Positions 17,151 through 26,448 of a stretch of DNA of 64,000 nt are shown piece by piece. Below the pieces are notes generated by a model. It saw only the letters and a list, made by a program, of their open reading frames with translations, ran no database searches and was not told where the DNA came from. Each line of letters starts with the position of its first letter. Position 1 is the stretch's first letter. Made by a program: the position numbers and the translations under genes. The DNA is from Falsiroseomonas sp051860665 (GTDB lineage Bacteria; Pseudomonadota; Alphaproteobacteria; Acetobacterales; Acetobacteraceae), in assembly GCF_051860665.1 (NCBI RefSeq), contig NZ_JBHYDM010000007.1, positions 62,001 to 126,000 of the forward strand, written 5' to 3'.

Positions 17151-19442
17151 ATGGTGGCCATGGAGACCAAGGGATGGATCGGCGCCTCGGTGCCGCGGCG
17201 GGAGGATGCGCGGCATCTGCTCGGCCAGGGGGTGTTTGCGGCGGATGTGACGGCGCCGGGGATGCTGGAGCTGGCCTTCTGGCGCAGTCCGGTGGCGCAT
17301 GGGCGGATCGGCGCGGTAACGCGGCCGGCGGGGGTTTTTGCCGCCGGCGAGATCGGGCCGGTGACGCTGCTGCCGGCCGGGCCGGATATGCCGGGGTTTC
17401 GCCAGGCGCCCTATCCGCCGCTGGCGGAGGGGGTGGTGCGCTTCGTGGGCCAGCCGGTGCTGGCGGCGCTGGCCGCCACCCGCGGCGCGGCGGAGGATCT
17501 GTGTGCGCGCTGCGAGGTGGCGATCGAACCGCTGCCGGCTTTCGCCGATGTGCCGGCGGCCTTGGCGCCGGGGGCGGTGCCGCTGCATCCGGGCTGGGCG
17601 GATAACCGCTATGGCAGCGGCCATGTGAAGGCGGGCGATGTGGCGGGGCTGGGGGCGCCCATCCGCATCCAACGGAAACTCGGGCTGGGGCGGCAATCGG
17701 CGGCCCCGATGGAGCCGCGCGCGCTGATCGCCGTGCCGGACCGGCGGACCGGGGAGCTGGTGCTGCACATCTCCTCCCAGGGCCCGCATGTGCTGCGGCA
17801 TGCGCTGGCGGCGATGCTCGGCCTGCCGGAATCGCGGCTGCGCGTGGTGGCGCCCGATGTCGGCGGCGGTTTCGGTGCCAAGAACCGCCTGATGCCGGAG
17901 GAGGTGGTGGCCTGCGCGCTCGCCTTGCAGCTCGACCGCCCGATCCGCTGGGTGGAGGATCGCCGCGAGCATCTGATGGCCGGCGCCCAGGCCCGCGAGC
18001 ATCTCTACGACCTGACCCTGCATGCGACGCGCGACGGCATCGCGCTGGGGATCGAAGGTGATCTGTGGGTCGATGCCGGCGCCTATGCGCTCTGGCCCAC
18101 GGGCGCCTTTGCCGAGGCCGGCATGGCGGCGCGCAATCTCGGCGGGCCCTATGGCATCGCGCATCTGGATGTGCGGCATCACACGGTGGCCACCACCAAG
18201 CCGCCGATGGGGCCCTATCGCGGTGTCGGCCGCACCGGGGCCTGCTTCGCGATCGAGCGGCTGATGGATGCGCTGGCCGATGAGGTCGGGGTCTCGCGCC
18301 TGGAGATCCGCCGCCGCAACCTGATCGCGCGGCTGCCGCACACGACCGCGGCGGGGATGACGCTGGATACTGGCGACTACCCGGCGGCGCTCGAGGCCTG
18401 CGCCGGCATGCTGGACCTGCCGGCGCTGGAAGCGCGGCGCGCGGCGGGGGAAAATCTCGGCGTCGGCTTCGCCATCTACACCGAGCAGTCGGGCCACGGC
18501 ACCGCGGAATGGGCGGGGCGAAAGGCGCGCGTGGTGCCGGGGCATGAGACGGCGACCTTGCGCATGCATCCCGATGGCAGCCTCACCTTGCTGACCGCCA
18601 TCCACAATCACGGCCAGGGGCTGGAGACGACCCTGGCCCAGATCGTGGCGGAGGAACTCGGCCTGCATCCTGACGCCATCGCCGTGCGGCACGGCGATAC
18701 CGGCCTTTCGCCCTTCGGCTTCGGCACCTTTGCGTCTCGTTCCCTGGTTTTTGCGGGGGGCGCGGCGAAGGCGGCGGCCGAGATGCTGGGCGCCAAGTTG
18801 CGGCGCATCGCCGCGCATTTCCTGCAGGCGGATCTGGCGCTGGTGGAATTGCGGGAGGGGCGCGCCTGGGCCGGCGCGGCCTCCCTCCCGCTGGTCGACC
18901 TCGCCCATGCCGCCACGATGCGCCAGGAACGCCTGCCGCCCGGCGAGCCGCCGGGGCTTGAGGCGACGGCCGACTACAGCCCACCCGAGGATGCCGGCGT
19001 CTTCTCCTACGGCGTGCATGCCGCCGTGGTGCGGGTGGATGCGGAGACGGGCGCGGTGGCGTTGGAGGATTACTGCGTGGCCGAGGATTGCGGCACCATG
19101 ATCAACCCCATGGTCGTCGACGGCCAGGTGAAAGGCGGCGTGGTGCAGGGCATCGGCACTGCGCTGACGGAAGAACTGCGCTTCGATGCCGAGGCCCAGC
19201 CGCTGTCGACCACTTTTGCCGACTACCGGCTGCCGGATGCGCCCAGCCTGCCTGAGATCCGCGTGCTGCACCTGGTGACGCCGGCGCGCAGCACCGTGCA
19301 TGGCGCGAAGGGGGTGGGTGAGGGTGGCGCCATCGCCCCGCCGGCGGCCATCGCCTCCGCCGTGGAACAGGCGCTCGGCCTCGGCATGGTGGTGACGCAG
19401 ACCCCGGTGACGCCGCGCCGCGTGCTGGGCCTGCTGCCATGA
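17151..19442 (+). CDS. Molybdenum hydroxylase large subunit (xanthine dehydrogenase family, molybdopterin-binding)
   Basis: 763 aa. It carries the Moco-binding block RLRVVAPDVGGGFGAKNRL, the active-site region TKPPMGPYRGVGRTGACFAIERLMD and the C-terminal catalytic glutamate in GAKGVGEGGAIAPPAAI. The family hydroxylates aldehydes, purines or N-heterocycles with water as oxygen source. The CO-dehydrogenase loop AYRCSFR is absent (GPYRGVGR instead), so it is not a form I CO dehydrogenase. It is followed by FAD and 2Fe-2S subunit genes, each overlapping by ATGA. The start is uncertain among ATG codons at 17139, 17151 and 17160. Confidence 0.9.
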   Translation: MVAMETKGWIGASVPRREDARHLLGQGVFAADVTAPGMLELAFWRSPVAHGRIGAVTRPAGVFAAGEIGPVTLLPAGPDMPGFRQAPYPPLAEGVVRFVGQPVLAALAATRGAAEDLCARCEVAIEPLPAFADVPAALAPGAVPLHPGWADNRYGSGHVKAGDVAGLGAPIRIQRKLGLGRQSAAPMEPRALIAVPDRRTGELVLHISSQGPHVLRHALAAMLGLPESRLRVVAPDVGGGFGAKNRLMPEEVVACALALQLDRPIRWVEDRREHLMAGAQAREHLYDLTLHATRDGIALGIEGDLWVDAGAYALWPTGAFAEAGMAARNLGGPYGIAHLDVRHHTVATTKPPMGPYRGVGRTGACFAIERLMDALADEVGVSRLEIRRRNLIARLPHTTAAGMTLDTGDYPAALEACAGMLDLPALEARRAAGENLGVGFAIYTEQSGHGTAEWAGRKARVVPGHETATLRMHPDGSLTLLTAIHNHGQGLETTLAQIVAEELGLHPDAIAVRHGDTGLSPFGFGTFASRSLVFAGGAAKAAAEMLGAKLRRIAAHFLQADLALVELREGRAWAGAASLPLVDLAHAATMRQERLPPGEPPGLEATADYSPPEDAGVFSYGVHAAVVRVDAETGAVALEDYCVAEDCGTMINPMVVDGQVKGGVVQGIGTALTEELRFDAEAQPLSTTFADYRLPDAPSLPEIRVLHLVTPARSTVHGAKGVGEGGAIAPPAAIASAVEQALGLGMVVTQTPVTPRRVLGLLP

Positions 19443-20164
19443 TCCCCGCGCCCTTCACCCTGCGCCGCGCCGCAGATTGGGCGGCGCTGCCCGCGCTGCT
19501 GGAAGACGCGCTGCCGCTCGGCGGCGGCCAGTCGCTGATGCCGCTGCTGGCGCTGCGCCTGGCGGAACCGGCCGCGCTGGTGGCACTGCGCGACCTTCCA
19601 GGCCTTTCCGAAATTGCCGAGCGCGACGGAGCCCTTTGGATCGGCGCCGGCGTGACCCATGCGCGGATCGAGGATGGCATCGGCGCAACACCGCTGCGCG
19701 ACTGGCTCTCGCTGGTGGCGTCGGGCATCGCCTACCGCCCCGTGCGCAACCTCGGCACCATCGGCGGCAGCCTCGCGCTGCACGACCCGGCAGCGGATTG
19801 GCCGGTGGCGCTGCTGGCGCTGGGCGCCAGCGCCGTTCTGCGGCAAGGCGATGCGCGACGCGTGCTGCCGATGGCGCAGTTCCTGACCGGCGCCTTCGCC
19901 ACGGCGCTGCATCCGGGCGAGGTGATCGAGGCCGTGACCATCCCCATCCCCGCCCCCGGCGCGCGCTTCGGCTGGTGCAAGTTGGCCCCCGCGCCCGGTG
20001 CCTTTGCGGAAGCCCTGGCCGGCGTGCTGCACACGCCCGGCGCCGCGCCGCGCATCGCCGTGGCGAGTCCTGCCGGCGCCCGGCTCATGCCGGAGGCGCC
20101 GCCGCACGACGACCCGCATCTGGCGCGGCTCCGCGCGGTGGCCATCCGGCGGGCCGGCGCATGA
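19439..20164 (+). CDS. Molybdenum hydroxylase medium subunit (FAD-binding, CoxM family)
   Basis: 241 aa. Short family member with an FAD-binding N-terminal half (LPLGGGQSLMPLLALRLAEP, then the RNLGTIGGSLALHDPAADWP block that contacts the flavin) and a CO-dehydrogenase-flavoprotein-like C-terminus. It passes electrons from the Fe-S subunit to FAD and an acceptor. Somewhat shorter than typical members (about 270-290 aa), mostly at the C-terminal domain. Both ends are in ATGA overlaps with the large and small subunits. Confidence 0.9.
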   Translation: MIPAPFTLRRAADWAALPALLEDALPLGGGQSLMPLLALRLAEPAALVALRDLPGLSEIAERDGALWIGAGVTHARIEDGIGATPLRDWLSLVASGIAYRPVRNLGTIGGSLALHDPAADWPVALLALGASAVLRQGDARRVLPMAQFLTGAFATALHPGEVIEAVTIPIPAPGARFGWCKLAPAPGAFAEALAGVLHTPGAAPRIAVASPAGARLMPEAPPHDDPHLARLRAVAIRRAGA

Positions 20165-20640
20165 CCCGGCTCTGCGTCAATGGCGAAACCCACGACGTCG
20201 TCTGTGAGGATCGCGAAAGCCTGGCCGGCGTGCTGCGCGAAAGGCTCGGCCTGACCGCCACGCGTATCGGCTGCCAGCACGGGTCCTGCGGCGCCTGCAA
20301 TCTGCTGCTGGAGGGCGTGCCGGTGCGCGGCTGCCTGGTGCCGGCGGCCATGGCGGAGGGCCAGTCCGTCACCACCCTGGAAGGCCTGCGCGACGACACG
20401 GTGATGATCCGACTGCGGGAAAGCTTCACCGCGCAGCACGCGTTGCAATGCGGCTATTGCACCGCCGGCATGCTGATCGCCGCGCGGGACCTGATCCTGC
20501 GCGGGCGCGCGACCTCCGCGGCCGAGGTCCGCGCCGGCCTCGCCGGGCAGCTGTGCCGCTGCACCGGCTATGACGGCATCGTGGCCGCGGTGCTGCAGGC
20601 GGCGGGCGCTATTCCAGCCGGATATCGTTCGCCCGGATGA
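20161..20640 (+). CDS. Molybdenum hydroxylase small subunit (two 2Fe-2S clusters, CoxS family)
   Basis: 159 aa. All eight cluster ligands are present: C38, C43, C46 and C58 (GCQHGSCGACNLLL ... RGC) for the plant-type cluster, and C97, C100, C132, C134 (QCGYCTAGM ... CRCTGYDGIV) for the four-helix cluster. It relays electrons from the molybdenum centre to the FAD subunit. The last gene of the large-medium-small operon; its start overlaps the medium subunit by ATGA. Its 3' end overlaps the convergent Bug gene by 32 bp. Confidence 0.95.
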   Translation: MTRLCVNGETHDVVCEDRESLAGVLRERLGLTATRIGCQHGSCGACNLLLEGVPVRGCLVPAAMAEGQSVTTLEGLRDDTVMIRLRESFTAQHALQCGYCTAGMLIAARDLILRGRATSAAEVRAGLAGQLCRCTGYDGIVAAVLQAAGAIPAGYRSPG

Positions 20641-21580
20641 TGCGGCCGTAGCTCTCGGTCTGTTCGGCCAGGATGCGGCGGAAGGTGGCGGCGCCCTCGG
20701 CACGGACCTCGCCGCCGATCTCGCCGATGCGCTGGACGATATTCGGCTCCGTCAGCACCTGGGCAATCTCCCGCTCCAGCCGCGCGATGGTGGGGGCGGG
20801 CGTATTGCCCTGGGTCAGGATGCCCTGCCAGGTGCCTGAATCCGGCTCGGGCCAGCCCAGCTCGTGAAAAGTCGGCAGGTTGGGCAGGGCGGCGAGGCGC
20901 TTGGTGCCGGTCACGGCAATGCCGCGCATCTGGTTGTTCACCACGAAGTTCTGCGACTGCGTGGCACCGGCCACGGTGAAATTCGCCTCGTTCGTCACCA
21001 GCGCCGTCAGCGCCGGCGCGCCGCCGCGATAGGGCACATGCGTCACCGCCCCGCCCCAGGCATTGGAGAGCGAGGCCGCGACCAGGTGGGAGAGCGTGCC
21101 AGTGCCGGAATTGCCGGCATTCAGCTTGCCCGGATTGGCCTTGGCATAGGCGGCCAGTTCCTGCGCGTTCTGCACCGGAAGCTGGTTGTTCACGGCGAGG
21201 ATATAGGGCGCGTAGACCACCATCTGCACCGGCGCCAGGTCGCGCAGGCTGTCGAAGGGCAGGCGCGGGAACAGATGCGGATTGGTGGCGAGGACCGAGA
21301 TGTCCAGCAGCACCATGCTATGGCCATCCGGCCGCGACTTGGCGACGAGATCGGCGCCGATATTGCCGCCGGCGCCGGCGCGGTTCTCCACCACCACGGA
21401 CTGTCCGAGGCGCTGGCTGAGCGAGGGCGCGACCAGGCGGGCCAGGATATCGCTGGTGCCGCCCGGGGCGAAGGGCACCACCAGGCGCAGCGGCTGGGTG
21501 AAGTCCTGGGCGCGCAGCAGGCCCGGCGTGGCCAGCAGCGGCGCGGCGGCGGCGGCCTGGAGGATGGTGCGGCGGTTCAT
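20609..21580 (-). CDS. Bug/TctC-family periplasmic solute-binding receptor
   Basis: 323 aa. A twin-arginine-like signal (MNRRTILQAAAAAPLLATPG) precedes QPLRLVVPFAPGGTSDILARL, VENRAGAGGNIGADLVAKS and HVPYRGGAPALTALV, all standard Bug blocks. Orphan receptor: no TctA/TctB genes nearby. It converges on the molybdenum hydroxylase operon with a 32-bp tail overlap. Proximity suggests, without proof, that it captures a substrate of that hydroxylase. MNRRTIL at 21580 is preferred over a longer open frame without a signal peptide. Confidence 0.9.
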   Translation of the reverse strand: MNRRTILQAAAAAPLLATPGLLRAQDFTQPLRLVVPFAPGGTSDILARLVAPSLSQRLGQSVVVENRAGAGGNIGADLVAKSRPDGHSMVLLDISVLATNPHLFPRLPFDSLRDLAPVQMVVYAPYILAVNNQLPVQNAQELAAYAKANPGKLNAGNSGTGTLSHLVAASLSNAWGGAVTHVPYRGGAPALTALVTNEANFTVAGATQSQNFVVNNQMRGIAVTGTKRLAALPNLPTFHELGWPEPDSGTWQGILTQGNTPAPTIARLEREIAQVLTEPNIVQRIGEIGGEVRAEGAATFRRILAEQTESYGRIIRANDIRLE

Positions 21581-21676
21581 GGCGTTGTGTCTCCCGATGC
21601 TGGCCTCTCGCGGACCGCGTGCGCCATCATCGCGCCGGGCGCGGCCGGGCCGCAAGGCCGCCAGCGGCCGGCGGGC

Positions 21677-24600
21677 TCAGCGAAAATCGCGGCTGGGCGG
21701 CAGGGCGCTGCGCTTCGGCGCACGCGCGCCGGGCTCCGGCCGCCGCACCTCATCGGCGCGGCCGAGCGCCCGCTCCGCCCAGGCGGAACTGCCCTGCGCC
21801 TGCGGCAGGCTGTCCAGCAGCGCGGACCAGTCGACCAGCCGGCGGGCGATGACATGCAGGATGGGGATTTCGGCATGCGTGTCCTCGCGCTCCAGCACGC
21901 CTTCCACCAGCAGCAGGCGGCCGGCCACCAGGGCGGCGCGGTCGCGGGTGGAGACATCCTGGAAGACCACGATATTGGCGTTGCCGTGCTCGTCCTCGAT
22001 GGTCAGGAAGACCACGCCCTTGGCCGAGCCGGGGCGCTGGCGCATCAGCACCAGGCCCGGCAGGCGCAGCCGCGTGCCCGCCCGCGCGGTGGCCAGGCGC
22101 TGTGTATCGTCGCAGCCTTGCGCCGCGAGCTGCGGCCGCAGCAGCGCCAGCGGATGCCGGCGCAGGGTGAGGCCGGTGGCGAGGTAGTCGCCCACCACCG
22201 CCTCGCCTTCCGTCAGCGGCGGTAGCGAAGGGGTGGCCTCTGCCAGCATCGGCGCCTCATCCGTCAGCGCGGCGGCCACCTGGTCCTGCGCGATGGCAAA
22301 CAGCGGCAGGTCGCGCGGGCCGGAGGGGACGCCGCGCGCATCCCAGGCCGCCTCGCGCCGCGCGAGGCCGGTGCCGGCCTGGGCGAAGGCATTGGCCGCC
22401 GCCAGCGCATCCAGCGCGCGCTTGCCGGCGCCGCTGCGCCAGGCGAGGTCCTCGACCGAGGTGAAGGGCGCGCCGTTGCGGGCCTCCCGCGCCGCGACGA
22501 TCGCCTGTGCCTCCTCCTCCGCCAGCCCCGTCACCAGCCGCAGGCCGAGCCGCAGCGCCAGCCCATCCGGCCCGGCCGTGGCGGGTTCCAGCGTGCAATC
22601 CCAGTCGCTGGCATTCACATCGACGGGCCGCACTTCCACCCCATGCTCCCGCGCATCGCGCACGATCTGCGCCGGCGCGTAGAAGCCCATGGGCTGGCTG
22701 TTCAGCAGGGCGCAGGCGAAGACGCCGGGGTGGTGGCACTTGATCCAGGAGGAGGCATAGACGAGCTGCGCGAAGCTCGCCGCGTGGCTTTCGGGAAAAC
22801 CGTAGCTGCCGAATCCCTCGATCTGGCTGAAGACGCGCTCGGCGAATTCCTGCTTGTAGCCGCGCGCGACCATGCCGGAGACCAAGCGGTCGCGATATTT
22901 CGAAACGCCGCCGGTCATCTTGAAGGTCGCCATGGAGCGCCGCAGCAGGTCGGCCTCATCGGCCGAAAAGCCGGCGGCGACGATGGCGAGCTTCATCGCC
23001 TGTTCCTGGAACAGCGGCACGCCCAGCGTCTTTTCCAGGACTTTCTTCAACTCATCCTGCGGATGATCCGGGCCGGGTGAGGGGTATTCCGGCTTCTCGA
23101 TGCCCTGGCGGCGGCGGAGGTAGGGATGCACCATGTCGCCCTGGATCGGCCCCGGCCGCACGATCGCCACCTGCACCACCAGGTCGTAGAATTTCTCGGG
23201 TTTCAGCCGCGGCAACATGTTCATCTGCGCGCGGCTTTCCACCTGGAAGACGCCCACCGAATCCGCGCGGCGCAGCATGGCATAGGTTTGGTCGCATTCG
23301 CGTGGCAGCGAGGCCAGCGTGTAGTCCCGCCGCAGATGCTGCTGCATCAGGCCGAAGGCGCGGCGAATGCAGGACAGCATGCCGAGGCCCAGCACATCGA
23401 CCTTCAGGATGCCCAGCGCCTCGATATCGTCCTTGTCCCATTCCAGCACCGTGCGGTCTTCCATCGCCGCGTTGGTGACGACGGCGAGTTCCGTCAGCGG
23501 GCCGCGGGTGATGACGAAGCCGCCGACATGGGTGGCCGCATGGCGCGGCACATCCTGCAATTCCTCCGCCAGCTCCAGCGTCATGGCCAGCCGCGGATCG
23601 CTGACGTCCAGCCCCTCGCTTTCCGCCAGCTGCGCCAGCCCGATCTCCCGCCCCGGCCCCCAGCTGGCTTTCGCCAGGCGCGCGGTGACATCCTCCGTCA
23701 ACCCCATGGCGCGGCCCACCTCGCGGATCGCGCTGCGGGCGCGGTAGCGGATGATGGTGGCGCAGATGGCGGCGCGGTGGCGGCCGTAGCGGTGGTACAG
23801 GTGCTGGATCACATCCTCCCGCCGCTCATGCTCGAAATCGATGTCGATATCGGGCGGCTCGCCGCGGCTGGCGGAGACGAATCGCTCGAAGAGCAGGTCG
23901 TGCTTGTCGGGATCGACCGCGGTGATGCCGAGCACGTAGCAGACGCTGGAATTCGCCGCCGAGCCGCGACCCTGGCACAGAATGCCCCGGCCGCGCGCGA
24001 AGGCGACGATCTCGTGCACCGTGAGGAAATAGGGCGCGTAGCCGAGCCGGCCGATCAGCTCCAGCTCATGCGCCACGCGGTCGCGCAGATTGGCAGAGGC
24101 GCCGAAGGGCAGCGCCGCCAGCGCCTCCGCCACGCGCGCCTCCAGCGTCTGCTGCGCCGTGCGGCCGGGCTCCAGCACCTCCTCCGGATATTCGTAGCGC
24201 AGCTGGTCGAGCGAGAAGCCGGCGGTGGCCTCCAGCACGCGCAGCGTATTGGCCAGCGCCTGCGGGTGGCGTTCGAAAAGCCGCGCCATCTCGGCGGGCG
24301 GCTTGATGTGCCGCTCGCCATTCGGCTCCGCATCATGGCCCAGCGCATCGACGGTGGTGCGCAGGCGAATGGCGCTGAGCACATCGGCCAGGCGGCGACG
24401 ATCGGGGTGGTGGTAGCGGATATCGCCGGTGGCCAGCAGCGACTCCCCTGCAATCGCCGCAAGGTCATCCAGCCGCTGCTGGTCGCGGCCGAGATAGGGG
24501 CAGGCGGCGGCGAGCAGCAGCGGCATGGCCAGCCGGTCGCGCAGCCGCGCCGCATCGGCACGCCACTGCCGGCCATCGAAATCCGCGGGTGGAATCGTGG

Positions 24601-24964
24601 CGAGCACGAATCCCTCGGCGGCGGCAAAAAGGTCTTCGCGGGTCAGCCAGCATTCGCCCTTCGGCGCCGGCATGCGGCCCTGGGACAGCAGCTTCGTCAG
24701 CCGGCCGTAGCTGGCGCGGTCGGTGGGCCAGGCATGCCAGGCGCTGCCATCGGTCAGCATCAGCCGGCAGCCCACCACGAAGCGCAGCCCTTCCTGCTTC
24801 GCCGCGACATGGCCGCGCACCACGCCGGCCAGGCTGTTGGTGTCGCACAGCCCCAGCCCCGCCAGCCCCAGCCGCGCGGCCGTGGCCGCCAGCTCCGCGG
24901 GGTGGGAGGCGCCGTCGAGGAAGGAGAAGTGTGACCGGGCCGCCAGCTCCGCATAGGTGCTCAC
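21677..24964 (-). CDS. dnaE2: Error-prone DNA polymerase III alpha subunit DnaE2
   Basis: 1095 aa. N-terminal PHP domain (ARSHFSFLDGASHPAELAATA). Polymerase palm with GRGSAANSSVCYVLGIT and the catalytic acidic cluster PPDIDIDFEHERREDV. Fingers follow, with SVGVFQVESRAQMNMLPRLKP, and a C-terminal OB fold (LPGLVLMRQRPGSAKGVVFLTIED). DnaE2 performs translesion synthesis with ImuA and ImuB after DNA damage. The GTG start at 24964 overlaps the imuB stop (GTGA), giving the canonical imuA-imuB-dnaE2 order. A longer reading frame upstream is only the antisense shadow of imuB. Confidence 0.97.
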   Translation of the reverse strand: MSTYAELAARSHFSFLDGASHPAELAATAARLGLAGLGLCDTNSLAGVVRGHVAAKQEGLRFVVGCRLMLTDGSAWHAWPTDRASYGRLTKLLSQGRMPAPKGECWLTREDLFAAAEGFVLATIPPADFDGRQWRADAARLRDRLAMPLLLAAACPYLGRDQQRLDDLAAIAGESLLATGDIRYHHPDRRRLADVLSAIRLRTTVDALGHDAEPNGERHIKPPAEMARLFERHPQALANTLRVLEATAGFSLDQLRYEYPEEVLEPGRTAQQTLEARVAEALAALPFGASANLRDRVAHELELIGRLGYAPYFLTVHEIVAFARGRGILCQGRGSAANSSVCYVLGITAVDPDKHDLLFERFVSASRGEPPDIDIDFEHERREDVIQHLYHRYGRHRAAICATIIRYRARSAIREVGRAMGLTEDVTARLAKASWGPGREIGLAQLAESEGLDVSDPRLAMTLELAEELQDVPRHAATHVGGFVITRGPLTELAVVTNAAMEDRTVLEWDKDDIEALGILKVDVLGLGMLSCIRRAFGLMQQHLRRDYTLASLPRECDQTYAMLRRADSVGVFQVESRAQMNMLPRLKPEKFYDLVVQVAIVRPGPIQGDMVHPYLRRRQGIEKPEYPSPGPDHPQDELKKVLEKTLGVPLFQEQAMKLAIVAAGFSADEADLLRRSMATFKMTGGVSKYRDRLVSGMVARGYKQEFAERVFSQIEGFGSYGFPESHAASFAQLVYASSWIKCHHPGVFACALLNSQPMGFYAPAQIVRDAREHGVEVRPVDVNASDWDCTLEPATAGPDGLALRLGLRLVTGLAEEEAQAIVAAREARNGAPFTSVEDLAWRSGAGKRALDALAAANAFAQAGTGLARREAAWDARGVPSGPRDLPLFAIAQDQVAAALTDEAPMLAEATPSLPPLTEGEAVVGDYLATGLTLRRHPLALLRPQLAAQGCDDTQRLATARAGTRLRLPGLVLMRQRPGSAKGVVFLTIEDEHGNANIVVFQDVSTRDRAALVAGRLLLVEGVLEREDTHAEIPILHVIARRLVDWSALLDSLPQAQGSSAWAERALGRADEVRRPEPGARAPKRSALPPSRDFR

Positions 24965-26448
24965 GGCAGATGGCCATGCAGCCGCCAGCCGGAGGCGCCG
25001 CCGCGACAGACCAGCAGCCGCGTGCCGCAGGGCAGCTCCACCCGATAGGCGTCGCGCCGCTCGGCGGTGGCGCGCGCCCGCCACCATTCCGGCTCCAGCC
25101 GCAACGGCCCCTCCGCGGCCAGAACGCGTTGCGACCTGCCCTGCCAGCGCAGGCTGGCGGGTGGTGCATCCGGCAGCAGGGCCACCACCTCCAGCAGTTT
25201 CGGGCGGCGCAGGCGCAGCACAGGCTGCCCCGGATGCGACCAGCCGGGCGGCGGCGGCGGCGGCACCGCCTGCGGGTCCAGCGCCGCGACGCTGCGCTCC
25301 GGCCAATGGCTCGCCACCGGCGCAACGCGCTGCACCCGCGCCCGCTGGCCGAGCCGGTCCAGCAATTCCGCCAGCGCCGCCCGGTCCTGAAGCACGCCCA
25401 GTCCCAGGCTGGATTGCGCGCCGGTCTCCATCCGATCCGTGGCGCGGGCCTCCAGCGCCATGCGCTCGAAGCCGAGATCGGGCTCCAGCCGGCCGAGCCC
25501 CTCGGCAAACAGCCGCTTCAGATGCGCGGGCGTACGATTCGGCTGGCCAGTGCCGATCGCCACCTCCTGCACCGCGCCATCCACCCGCCAGGCCAGCAGC
25601 GCCAGCCGCCGCGCCCCCAGCCCCGCCAGGCGCAGTTTTGCACAAAGCCCGGCCAGCAGCCGGTCCAGCGCGGCCTCGATGGCGGGGCGGGTGATCAGCG
25701 GCTCCAGCAGGTCGAGCATTTCGGATAATTCGGGCGGCGGCTGCACCGGCTGGATGGCCTGTGGGCGGCGGCCGGTGACGGCGTCCAGGCGGTCCAGCAG
25801 CGCCTTGCCGAAACGCCGTGCCAGCGGACCGCGCGGCTGGTCCAGCAGATCCCCCACCCGGCGCAGGCCGAGCCGGGCCAGCGCTTCCGTCATCGCCGCA
25901 TCCAGCCGCAGCGCCGGGCCGAGCGGCAGCGGCGCGGCCAGCGCGGCCTCGATGCCGGAGACGGCGATGGGCGCATCGGCCCGCGCCCGCGCCAGCGCCG
26001 CCGCGGTGGCCGCCGCGCCGGCAATGGCGCCCTGCACGGCCAGCCCATTGTGCTGCAGCCGGTCCAGCGCATCGCCCAGCAAGGCGGCCTCGCCGCCCAA
26101 AAGATGGTCGCAGCCGGTGATGTCGAGGATCAGCCCCTCGGGCGGGTCCGTGGCCGCCAGCGGCGTGTAGCGCCGGGCCCAGAGTGCCAGGCCGTGCAGT
26201 GCCCGGGCATCGCCCAGCGGGTCCGCCGGGCGCAGCAGCAGGTCCGGCGCGATGGCCTGGGCATCGGCCAGGGCCTGGCCGGGCGCGAGCCCGATCGCCG
26301 CGGCCGCCGCATCCACCGCCACCAGCAGGCGCCGGCTGCCGCTGGCCTCCCAGGTCGCGAGCGGCCCTGCCGGCAGATCGGGCTCCGCCCGGCGGAGTCG
26401 CGCCGTGGCGAGGTCCGGCAGGTGCAGCGCCAAAAAACGCCGGCTCAT
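24961..26448 (-). CDS. imuB: ImuB, non-catalytic Y-family polymerase homologue of the SOS mutasome
   Basis: 495 aa. Y-family fold with thumb/little-finger-like regions and the motif LDITGCDHLLGGEAALLGD. The catalytic DMDCF-type motif of true Y-family polymerases is replaced by FLALHLPDL at the N-terminus, as in other ImuB proteins. It acts as a hub joining ImuA, DnaE2 and the beta clamp. Start MSRRFLALHL at 26448 overlaps the imuA stop (ATGA), and its stop overlaps the dnaE2 GTG. Confidence 0.94.
   Translation of the reverse strand: MSRRFLALHLPDLATARLRRAEPDLPAGPLATWEASGSRRLLVAVDAAAAAIGLAPGQALADAQAIAPDLLLRPADPLGDARALHGLALWARRYTPLAATDPPEGLILDITGCDHLLGGEAALLGDALDRLQHNGLAVQGAIAGAAATAAALARARADAPIAVSGIEAALAAPLPLGPALRLDAAMTEALARLGLRRVGDLLDQPRGPLARRFGKALLDRLDAVTGRRPQAIQPVQPPPELSEMLDLLEPLITRPAIEAALDRLLAGLCAKLRLAGLGARRLALLAWRVDGAVQEVAIGTGQPNRTPAHLKRLFAEGLGRLEPDLGFERMALEARATDRMETGAQSSLGLGVLQDRAALAELLDRLGQRARVQRVAPVASHWPERSVAALDPQAVPPPPPPGWSHPGQPVLRLRRPKLLEVVALLPDAPPASLRWQGRSQRVLAAEGPLRLEPEWWRARATAERRDAYRVELPCGTRLLVCRGGASGWRLHGHLP

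Noticed and set aside
16875..19301. 808-codon minus-strand open frame
   Set aside because: Shadow of the molybdenum hydroxylase large subunit; only its last residues coincide with part of the oxidoreductase frame.
17151..19442. Carbon monoxide dehydrogenase large subunit
   Set aside because: The large-medium-small order is shared with CO dehydrogenase, but the AYRCSFR active-site loop is missing.
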